Part shown: positions 56,460-64,000 of the stretch, piece by piece
Position numbering within the stretch: position 1 is the first letter of the stretch
Layout: each line of letters opens with the position of its first letter
DNA from: Acinetobacter sp. CS-2
GTDB taxonomy: Bacteria; Pseudomonadota; Gammaproteobacteria; Pseudomonadales; Moraxellaceae
DNA length: 64,000 nt
Reading direction: 5' to 3'
Assembly: GCF_016599715.1 (NCBI RefSeq)
Contig: NZ_CP067019.1
Span: 1,550,001 to 1,614,000 of the forward strand
Position numbers and translations under genes: made by a program
Notes under the pieces: model-generated
The model's database searches: none
Seen by the model: only the letters and a program-made list of their open reading frames with translations
Told to the model about the DNA's origin: nothing

Positions 56460-57581
56460 ATGTCAGTGATTGATGTGGGTGGGAAGGTTCGTCAAGGCGA
56501 AGAACTGGATGTCATTGCTGTTGAGAATTGGCTCAAAGCACAAGGAACTGATTTACAGGGTCAAGCCGAAGTTACACAATATTCAGGTGGAGCGTCCAAC
56601 TGGACTTACCGTTTGAAATACGACAATACGGACTTGATTTTACGCCGTCCCCCTAAAGGAACCAAAGCCAAATCTGCGCACGACATGGCACGTGAATACA
56701 ATGTGCAAAAAAATCTGGCACCATTCTATCCTGTACTGCCTGAAATGGTGGCGCTCTGTCAGGATGAATCGGTGATTGGCTGTGATTTCTATGTCATGCA
56801 ACGTGTGGAAGGCATTATTCCACGTGCCAATTTACCCAAAGAGCTCAACTTTAATGAAGCTCAGGTCCGTGAATTGTGCATCAATGTCATTGATAAATTG
56901 ATTGAGTTGCATCAAGTTCCTTATCAGGGTACAGAACTGGAAAAGCTCGGCAAGGGCGAAGGCTATTGTCGTCGTCAGGTAGAAGGCTGGGATGCTCGCT
57001 ATGAAAAAGCCAAAACCCTAAATGTACCGTCTTTTAAATATGTCCGAAACTGGCTAAAAGACAATATCCCTGCCGATTCAAAAACCTGTGTCATTCATAA
57101 TGACTGGCGTTTTGATAATGTAATTTTAGATCCGAAGCATCCGACACAAGTAATTGGCGTTCTAGACTGGGAAATGGCAACCCTCGGCGACCCTTTAATG
57201 GATTTGGGTTCAGCCCTCGCGTATTGGGTTGAAGAAAGTGACAATCAAATTTTTAAAGCCACGCGTCGTCAGCCCACCAATTTAAAAGGTATGTTCACGC
57301 GTCAGGAAGTGGTGGATTATTATTTGCAAAAAACTGGCTTGCAAACAGAGAACTGGACCTTTTATGAAGTGTTCGGCATTTTCCGTTTGGCCGTGATTGC
57401 GCAGCAAATCTATTATCGCTACTACCATAAACAGACCAATAATCCAGCCTTTAAGGATTTCTGGGTAGTGATTCATGCCTTGCATATCCGTGCGCTTAAA
57501 TTGATTGGCCTGCAAAAACTTGAGGCCAATGAACTGGCTCAAAAATATATCGCGAAATTTAAGGAATTGATGCCGACATGA
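56460..57581 (+). CDS. APH-type phosphotransferase (373 aa)
   Basis: Aminoglycoside-phosphotransferase fold: QYSGGASNWTYRLKYDNTDL, LRRPPKGTKAKSAHDM, the catalytic VIHNDWRFDNVILDP and the metal-binding VLDWEMATLGDPLMDLGSAL. In ACAD10-type clusters this kinase phosphorylates a hydroxyacyl-CoA; that role is inferred from the neighbour. It overlaps the next gene by 4 bases (ATGA). Confidence 0.85.
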   Translation: MSVIDVGGKVRQGEELDVIAVENWLKAQGTDLQGQAEVTQYSGGASNWTYRLKYDNTDLILRRPPKGTKAKSAHDMAREYNVQKNLAPFYPVLPEMVALCQDESVIGCDFYVMQRVEGIIPRANLPKELNFNEAQVRELCINVIDKLIELHQVPYQGTELEKLGKGEGYCRRQVEGWDARYEKAKTLNVPSFKYVRNWLKDNIPADSKTCVIHNDWRFDNVILDPKHPTQVIGVLDWEMATLGDPLMDLGSALAYWVEESDNQIFKATRRQPTNLKGMFTRQEVVDYYLQKTGLQTENWTFYEVFGIFRLAVIAQQIYYRYYHKQTNNPAFKDFWVVIHALHIRALKLIGLQKLEANELAQKYIAKFKELMPT

Positions 57582-58276
57582 CCACAATTTATCTGATTCG
57601 TCACGGGCAAGCCTCTTTTGGGGCTGAAAGTTATGACCAGCTTTCTCCCAACGGCGAATTACAGGCGAAATTATTAGGGCAATATTTCGACCAGATTCTA
57701 AAAGAAGCACCTTATGTGGTGTCAGGTTCGATGCAACGTCATCAACAGACAGCCAACTTGACTTTGGCACAATGTTTTCCTGAGGCTGAGATTCAGACCG
57801 ATAGTGCATGGAATGAATTTAATCACCAGCAGGTTTTTGCCAGATACGAACCACGTTTTAATGAACCACATCTGTTAAAGCAGGATGTCGCCAAGGAAGA
57901 TAATCCTCGGGCTTACCTGGCTAAAATTTTTGAAGGGGCGATTGAGCGCTGGACGGGTGGTGACTATCATCATGAATATGATGAATCTTGGCCGCATTTT
58001 AAAAACCGGGTTGAAACAGCATTGCAAAACTTATGTGATGAACTGGCTAAAATCAAACCGCGGTATGCCGTAGTGTTTACCTCTGGCGGTGTGATTTCGG
58101 TAGCTGCAGGAAAACTGTTAGAGCTGAATGCTAACCGGACTTTTGCCTTAAACTGGGCAATCGCCAATACCAGCATGACCACACTACGTCTGGTGGGAAA
58201 TGAACCACAATTACTGAGCTTGAATGAACACCATTTTATTAAGGCCGAAGATCCCGGCTTACTGACCTGGATCTGA
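57578..58276 (+). CDS. Histidine phosphatase family protein (232 aa)
   Basis: Catalytic TTIYLIRHGQASFGAESYDQ at the start and a late VVFTSGGVISVAAGKLLELN. The second His of the family (usually 'THGG') is replaced by Ser-Gly-Gly (TSGGV), so check activity. Third gene of the ACAD operon, coupled to the kinase by overlap. Confidence 0.8.
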   Translation: MTTIYLIRHGQASFGAESYDQLSPNGELQAKLLGQYFDQILKEAPYVVSGSMQRHQQTANLTLAQCFPEAEIQTDSAWNEFNHQQVFARYEPRFNEPHLLKQDVAKEDNPRAYLAKIFEGAIERWTGGDYHHEYDESWPHFKNRVETALQNLCDELAKIKPRYAVVFTSGGVISVAAGKLLELNANRTFALNWAIANTSMTTLRLVGNEPQLLSLNEHHFIKAEDPGLLTWI

Positions 58277-58302
58277 TTAAAAAAATAGCAAAGGAAGACA
58301 AC

Positions 58303-59046
58303 ATGGCAAAAACAATTTTAATTACCGGGGCAAGTTCAGGGATTGGTGCAGGTATGGCACGTGAATTTGCACAAAAAGGCTATAACCTTGCCATCTGCGC
58401 CCGTCGTTTGGAACGTCTGGAAACATTAAAACAAGAACTGGAAAGCAAGTACAGCGTAAAAGTCATAGCCAAAACCTTAGATGTGACCCATTACGATCAA
58501 GTCTTTGAAGTGTTCCGTGCATTTAAAAAGGAATTTGGTACCATTGACCGTATTATTGTCAATGCTGGGGTGGGTGAAGGTCGCCGGATTGGTAAAGGTA
58601 ATTTTGAAATTAACAAAGCCACTGTCGAAACTAACTTTATTTCAGCTTTGGCACAATGTGAAGCTGCGGTTGAAATTTTCCGTGCGCAAAATGCAGGGCA
58701 TCTGGTGATGATTTCATCTATGAGCGCTATGCGTGGCATGCCGAAACATTTAACCGCGTATGGAGCAAGCAAAGCCGGAGTAGCTCACCTGGCTGAAGGC
58801 ATTCGTGCCGAGTTGATTGATACCCCGATTAAAGTCACCACCATTTTCCCAGGTTATATCCGTACAGAACTGAATGAAGGTGCGAAAAAACTGCCTTTTG
58901 AAGTGGATGAAAAAACCGGTTCGCATTTACTGGTCAAGGCCATTGAAAAAGCACCAGTTAAAGCTTATGTGCCACAGTGGCCCTGGTTACCTTTAGGCTT
59001 GGCCATGAAAGTATTGCCACTGAAACTGGTCAATAAGTTGGGTTAA
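58303..59046 (+). CDS. SDR family oxidoreductase (247 aa)
   Basis: KTILITGASSGIGAGMAREF, ICARRLERLETLKQEL (Arg pair suggesting NADP), NAGVGEGRRIG, MISSMSAMRG and Tyr-x3-Lys in TAYGASKAGVAHL. Last gene of the operon with the acyl-CoA dehydrogenase, 26 bases after the phosphatase, AAGGAAG upstream. Likely oxidises or reduces an intermediate of the same pathway. Confidence 0.83.
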   Translation: MAKTILITGASSGIGAGMAREFAQKGYNLAICARRLERLETLKQELESKYSVKVIAKTLDVTHYDQVFEVFRAFKKEFGTIDRIIVNAGVGEGRRIGKGNFEINKATVETNFISALAQCEAAVEIFRAQNAGHLVMISSMSAMRGMPKHLTAYGASKAGVAHLAEGIRAELIDTPIKVTTIFPGYIRTELNEGAKKLPFEVDEKTGSHLLVKAIEKAPVKAYVPQWPWLPLGLAMKVLPLKLVNKLG

Positions 59047-59061
59047 TTTTAGGATTCTAAA

Positions 59062-59085
59062 AAGCTCATTCAATGGGCTTTTTTT
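59062..59085 (+). terminator. Terminator of the acyl-CoA dehydrogenase operon
   Basis: AAGCTCAT/ATGGGCTT stem (one G-T pair), seven Ts. Confidence 0.8.
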
Positions 59086-59131
59086 ATACGCTGGAAAACA
59101 TTGTAAAACTAAGCTCGATAAAAAATAACAT

Positions 59132-59158
59132 CATCAGCAGATTCAGCAGATTCAGCAG
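59132..59158. repeat. 9-bp tandem repeat, three units
   Basis: ATTCAGCAG occurs twice in tandem (59141-59158) after one near-copy (CATCAGCAG). The rest of the gap 59086-59307 shows no gene. Confidence 0.75.
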
Positions 59159-59307
59159 ATATCGACCACCCTCAACCCTAGATTATTACTGACCTGATGT
59201 AGCACATTCACTATTTAATTAGATGAAACTTATTGTAATTTAAGTCAATGCTTCTCACCCCATAAACTCTTATATTGATGCAGATATCATCGTGAATCTT
59301 ATTTTGT

Positions 59308-60018
59308 ATGCTGTTAAAAATTTCAACCATCGTTCTGATTCCATCCCTGATTATTCAAGGCAATGCCGTTAAGAAAAATACTCTACGTTTAGCAGAACCA
59401 GAAGGACAACGTCAGGGGACAGTTGGAACTGGAAAAATGCTGTCTATTTTAATTTTAGGAGATTCGGCTGCGGCTGGAGTCGGTGTTGCAACTCAGGAAG
59501 ATGCTTTACTCGGTGCAGTGCTGAAGCAGTTAAAAGATGGCTATGAAATCAGTTATCAACTTGAAGCTACCACTGGTCATACCAGCGGACAAGTGATTCA
59601 GACGGTAAAGAATATGCCCAATCAACACTTTGATGTGGTGATTACCTCAGTCGGTGTAAATGACATTACCAAACTGATCTCACCTAAAGACTGGATTCAA
59701 AAGCAGCAACAACTTTATGCAGAAATTAACCAGAAATTCACGCCTGAATTAGTTATTGCATCTGGCGTGCCACCGATGAACATATTTCCTGCATTACCTC
59801 ATCCACTGGCCTGGTTATTTGGACAATATGCCAAAGGCATGAATAAAAATCTTACGAAATTTGTTCGGCAGAACGGCAATATGCAATGGATTGAATATGA
59901 TTTGCAACGTTTTAAAAGCCTCAATCTGGAAATGGCAAAGGATGGTTTTCATCCCAGCAAGGAAATTTATACACTTTGGGGTGAACAGGTTGCAGATAAA
60001 ATTCGTCAAATGTTTTAA
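59308..60018 (+). CDS. SGNH/GDSL-family esterase (236 aa)
   Basis: Block I LGDSAAAGVGVATQ (catalytic Ser), block III TSVGVNDITKL (Asn), block V KDGFHPSKEIY (Asp and His). The hydrophobic start (MLLKISTIVLIPSLIIQGNA) may be a signal or anchor. It hydrolyses an ester, substrate unknown. The next gene follows after 30 bases. Confidence 0.82.
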   Translation: MLLKISTIVLIPSLIIQGNAVKKNTLRLAEPEGQRQGTVGTGKMLSILILGDSAAAGVGVATQEDALLGAVLKQLKDGYEISYQLEATTGHTSGQVIQTVKNMPNQHFDVVITSVGVNDITKLISPKDWIQKQQQLYAEINQKFTPELVIASGVPPMNIFPALPHPLAWLFGQYAKGMNKNLTKFVRQNGNMQWIEYDLQRFKSLNLEMAKDGFHPSKEIYTLWGEQVADKIRQMF

Positions 60019-60048
60019 ATTAAGCTGAAGACGGATAAATAGACTGTT

Positions 60049-60642
60049 ATGAGCACCGAACCAAATATTGAAACCCATCCACTGGAACCTTTTTTACCAC
60101 CAGATGCTAGATTGCTGATGATGGGTAGCTTTCCACCACCTAAAGCCCGCTGGAAAATGGAGTTCTATTATCCAAATTACCAAAATGACATGTGGAAAAT
60201 TTTTGGTTTGGTATTCTTTGGCAATAAAGAACATTTTTTAGATATTGCCAATAAAAATTTCAAGGAACAGCAGATACGTGATTTTTTAATGGAAAAAGGC
60301 ATCGCAATTTTTGATACGGCGTACCAAATTATCCGTTTAAAAGGCAATGCTTCGGATAAATTTCTGCACATTGCTCAAGCAACTGATTTAAACAAGCTGC
60401 TACAGCAGATTCCTGAGTGTAATAGCATCATGACAACTGGAGATAAAGCAACCGATACCTTGATGCTTTCAATGCCAGAACATACTGAAAAACCGACAAT
60501 TGGTCATGCCTCAAAAACCTACTTTGCGGAACGTGAATTGACTTTATATCGGATGCCATCTTCATCCCGTGCTTATCCACTTGCTTTGGAGAAAAAGGCC
60601 GAAGCTTATGCTCAGTTATTTAAGGAAATAGGCTTACTGTAA
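60049..60642 (+). CDS. Uracil-DNA glycosylase superfamily protein (197 aa)
   Basis: The N-terminal motif LLMMGSFPPPKARWKMEFYY and the late MPSSSRAYPLALEKKAE fit the UDG-superfamily fold of the small bacterial glycosylase-like group. The usual catalytic motif A is divergent, so base specificity is unclear. Probably co-transcribed with the esterase. Confidence 0.72.
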   Translation: MSTEPNIETHPLEPFLPPDARLLMMGSFPPPKARWKMEFYYPNYQNDMWKIFGLVFFGNKEHFLDIANKNFKEQQIRDFLMEKGIAIFDTAYQIIRLKGNASDKFLHIAQATDLNKLLQQIPECNSIMTTGDKATDTLMLSMPEHTEKPTIGHASKTYFAERELTLYRMPSSSRAYPLALEKKAEAYAQLFKEIGLL

Positions 60643-60817
60643 GTAAGTTATGTAAATCAAGACTTAATTAAACGCATCCAAAGAGCTGACTGTATTTCGT
60701 CCATTTTAGGCTGTGCTGGAAAAAGTTTTTGATATCTTTACGAATGTCATCGAAAACTTTTCAAATGATAAATAGATTTAAAAAGGAATTTAAGTGATTC
60801 AGAGTAGGCCAGAAAAG

Positions 60818-61255
60818 TTATCCATCATATTCCACATAGTCCCATAAATTTAAACGGGATTTAATCTCTTTACGGATATTCGGCAACATTGGCAGCAGGG
60901 TTCCGTCAATCCACAGGCTTAAGGCCTGAGCAGAAATCACCTGCTGATTGGCATCTATAATTTTTGCGCCTTTGACCATCACCAGAGTTTCTTCACTCGC
61001 TGCTGTTTCAATGCCTTTAAACAGGACTTGGAGTTCAAAACCGGTATCTTGAATCAGCCATTCCAGTTCCAGCTGCACATTTTGATTGGATTTTAAAATG
61101 GCCTGACCTTCAATTAATTCAGAATCGGACTGGCAATCATGCTCTACACGAACTTTCGCTAAAAACCAGTCTTGGCGGCCTAAATCGTCCAGCGTTTTAT
61201 ACGGGGTTAAAATATCACTTAAATTAAATTGACGGCTTAAATCAAAAAATTGCAT
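60818..61255 (-). CDS. Hypothetical protein (145 aa)
   Basis: Soluble acidic protein (MQFFDLSRQFNLSDILTPYK; WFLAKVRVEHDCQSDSELIE; ALSLWIDGTLLPMLPNIRKE). I do not recognise a family. Single gene, no clear ribosome site visible. Confidence 0.6.
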   Translation of the reverse strand: MQFFDLSRQFNLSDILTPYKTLDDLGRQDWFLAKVRVEHDCQSDSELIEGQAILKSNQNVQLELEWLIQDTGFELQVLFKGIETAASEETLVMVKGAKIIDANQQVISAQALSLWIDGTLLPMLPNIRKEIKSRLNLWDYVEYDG

Positions 61256-61580
61256 TGCAGAAGGTCACGATTGGGAGAGAGCTGAGTTAAAAACTCGAAA
61301 AATGGCATGTTAAATCAAATTAAGAAACGAGTAAAATCATTGTGTTGATTGATCTAAAATATATATAAATAACATTTAATTTCTTATAAGTCTTTGCAGA
61401 AATATTCATCAGGGAAGTGCCCAGTCTGATAGATGAGACAAGCCAGATTATAGACTTGCAGCTTTTATTAAGGCGGGTTGTGTAGATTCATGAGCACAAT
61501 ATGATCTCGTGCTGATCTTCCAGTACTCGATGATTTAGAAAGACAAGGCCTGTGTGTGTTTTAATGTCATTAATTTGTCA
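61256..61580. other. Intergenic region without recognisable gene
   Basis: 325 bases between two minus-strand genes. No convincing frame or hairpin; it should contain the promoter of the downstream hypothetical gene and the 3' end of the phospholipase transcript. Confidence 0.45.
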
Positions 61581-63140
61581 TTACATCATCCATTCAATGG
61601 GGAGATATGACACCGCTTGCATGCTAAAACGCTGAAATCTGGTCGATTGGGGATCATGTGAATACTCTGTGCGAGTTCCATCTTTATGATGCTCTATCCA
61701 AATCACTTCACCTTGTGGATTAAGTTTTAATTCATAGGCAATAAGCGGTAAGTATTTATCTAAAGAGTCGGAAATTTGTTGTTGTAAGATAGTGGATTCG
61801 ACCATCAGTCCTACTTCGCTATTTAAATTGGCGGAACGAGGATCAAAATTGGCAGAACCAATAAACACCATGCCATCTATATCCAAAAACTTGGCATGCA
61901 AACTGGAGGCATTTTTCCCCTTAGCTGGAATGACGTTACCTGTCATCACTTCATACCAGGTCCGTTTATTGCGTTCTATATAGGGCTTAAATTCATATAA
62001 TTTTATCCCGTTTTTCAGTAAATCATGGCGATATTGTCTATAAAAGGCATGGACCAAAGGAACGTCATTGGCAAGGAATGAATTGGTCAGCACTCGAACA
62101 TTCACGTTGTTTTGGGCTAAACTGGTTAAATAATCCCTGCCTTTTTTTGTGGGGACAAAATAGGCAGAGACCAGCTCCAGATGCTGTTCAGGTTTTCCCA
62201 CAAGCTGCATTATTTGACGGTAAATCAGTTGATTATCCGATGCCTGAGCGCGAATTTTATCGGGTGAATCTGCGACAAAATGTGCTTTTGCCCAGTTAAT
62301 CGGACGATCTTTTAGATGTTCAGTGATCTGTTTTTCAGCCAGTTCAATCCGCCTTTTTAGCTGGTCTTTTTGTAAGGCAGTCAGCTCATAATATCGACGT
62401 AATTTGGCAAGCTGTTCTGGACGACTTTTACCCAACAGCAGGGGTATAGGATAACTTAAATCATCACTCCAAAAGTCCTGAAATACTTTGTTGGCATGCT
62501 TCACCGCAGTGCCATAAAACAAAATGTCCATATCGGTAAACTGGAAAGACTCACTGGCTTCAAAGTATTCACGGCTAATGTTGCGGCCACCGGTCACCGC
62601 TATGGCACCATCGGCAATAATCAGCTTGTTATGCATACGGCGATTAATTTGCTTGAAACGAAAAACATAATCAAACACGCGCAGTTTTCTGGCTCTAAAG
62701 GTATAAGGATTAAAGATTTTAATTTCAAAATTGGGATGCTGTGCCAGTTGTTTTAAGGTTGCATCGAGTTGAGAACCGTTCTGGTCATCAATCAACAAAC
62801 GGATTTTGACCCCACGATCAGCGGCTTTGAGCAATTCAGCCAGCATCAGATGGCCAATCGAGTCATCTTCCCAGATGTAATACTGCAAATCGATATTATA
62901 TTGTGCTTTATTAATCAGATGCAGCCTTGAAGCAATACTGATAAAAGCATCATCTAAAGCAAGATAGGCGGTGAGGCCCTGGTTAATTTGTGTATCTACA
63001 TTGGAACCGTTTAACCAGTGCTCGGCATGCACCTGAATGGGAGACTGCTTTTTGGATTCATTCATCGGCAAACTGCACCCCGTCATTGTAAAAATTGTAA
63101 CAGCAAACATGACAGCATGCATGGATGGTCTAATCTGCAT
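61581..63140 (-). CDS. Phospholipase D-type lipoprotein, cardiolipin synthase C-like (519 aa)
   Basis: Lipobox in FAVTIFTMTGCSLP (Cys22). Two HKD motifs: MHNKLIIADGAIAVTGGRNI and SLHAKFLDIDGMVFIGSANF with FDPRSANLNSEVGLM. Early DDAFISIASRLHLINKAQYN and YYIWEDDSIGHLMLAELL match the ClsC-like group. It should work on phospholipids at the envelope. 519 residues, complete. The gene is single. Confidence 0.85.
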   Translation of the reverse strand: MQIRPSMHAVMFAVTIFTMTGCSLPMNESKKQSPIQVHAEHWLNGSNVDTQINQGLTAYLALDDAFISIASRLHLINKAQYNIDLQYYIWEDDSIGHLMLAELLKAADRGVKIRLLIDDQNGSQLDATLKQLAQHPNFEIKIFNPYTFRARKLRVFDYVFRFKQINRRMHNKLIIADGAIAVTGGRNISREYFEASESFQFTDMDILFYGTAVKHANKVFQDFWSDDLSYPIPLLLGKSRPEQLAKLRRYYELTALQKDQLKRRIELAEKQITEHLKDRPINWAKAHFVADSPDKIRAQASDNQLIYRQIMQLVGKPEQHLELVSAYFVPTKKGRDYLTSLAQNNVNVRVLTNSFLANDVPLVHAFYRQYRHDLLKNGIKLYEFKPYIERNKRTWYEVMTGNVIPAKGKNASSLHAKFLDIDGMVFIGSANFDPRSANLNSEVGLMVESTILQQQISDSLDKYLPLIAYELKLNPQGEVIWIEHHKDGTRTEYSHDPQSTRFQRFSMQAVSYLPIEWMM

Positions 63141-63159
63141 AATTGTTATGAAGTCATAA

Positions 63160-64000
<841 letters not shown>

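Noticed and set aside
59132..59158. Short tandem repeat considered as CRISPR or iteron
   Set aside because: Only three 9-bp units without spacers; no cas or replication gene nearby.

Overview
The window reads as a low-GC gammaproteobacterial chromosome, most likely Acinetobacter. The host genes (2H phosphoesterase with cobU-cobT-cobC-cobS, lrgAB, tusDCBE, fumC, a class III alcohol dehydrogenase) fit that genus by family recognition; no species call is possible from the sequence alone.

Positions 1 to about 36016 are the right-hand part of an integrated siphophage-like prophage whose left end lies outside the window. In order it holds small late leader genes and a predicted metallopeptidase (1-2540); a Mu-like packaging and head module (small and large terminase, DUF935 portal, gpF-like head morphogenesis protein, protease/scaffold, decoration, capsid, gp36-like, gpG-like and terminator-like proteins, tail tube; 2593-13777); a cargo block of accessory genes (a DUF4258/MqsA-like toxin-antitoxin pair, small secreted cysteine proteins, an IS; 13778-18504) wrapped around the tail chaperone; the tape measure and tail-tip genes (18573-30509); and a lysis cassette (holin, signal-anchor lysozyme, Rz with nested Rz1). 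After an IS256-family element comes a tyrosine integrase on the minus strand. The phage-host junction lies inside a ybaK/ebsC-like gene, of which only the 3' part remains on this side.

The most unusual object is in the gpF-like head gene. Its coding frame is interrupted by a complete intein (6696-7649, 318 residues, all splicing blocks visible, bounded by Cys1 and His-Asn/Cys+1). Almost the whole intein (codons 12 to 298 of 318) is also read on the opposite strand, in the same triplet register, as a 286-residue protein with two helix-turn-helix segments and a Vsr/PD-(D/E)XK-like nuclease core: a homing-endonuclease candidate. A perfect extended -10 promoter for that antisense gene (TGTTATAAT) is encoded by the codons for the conserved Ile-Ile-Thr just before the terminal His-Asn of the intein. 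Splicing partner and nuclease thus appear to share the same DNA on opposite strands.

A second recurring feature of the prophage is the terminator-like hairpin followed by a T-run and ATG/AATGCC. It separates modules at many gene borders and also occurs inside four coding sequences.

From 36017 to 64000 the DNA is host chromosome: a cobalamin assembly operon, LrgA/LrgB with a divergent LysR regulator, the sulfur-relay operon, galE-like and fumC genes, an MFS/MarR pair, a LysR regulator divergent from an acyl-CoA dehydrogenase/phosphotransferase/histidine phosphatase/SDR operon, a GDSL esterase, a UDG-superfamily protein, a phospholipase D-type lipoprotein and the start of a glutathione-dependent formaldehyde dehydrogenase gene. 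Several gene remnants (HxlR, cydB tail, possible WYL tail, a truncated copy of a small prophage ORF) mark past deletions.
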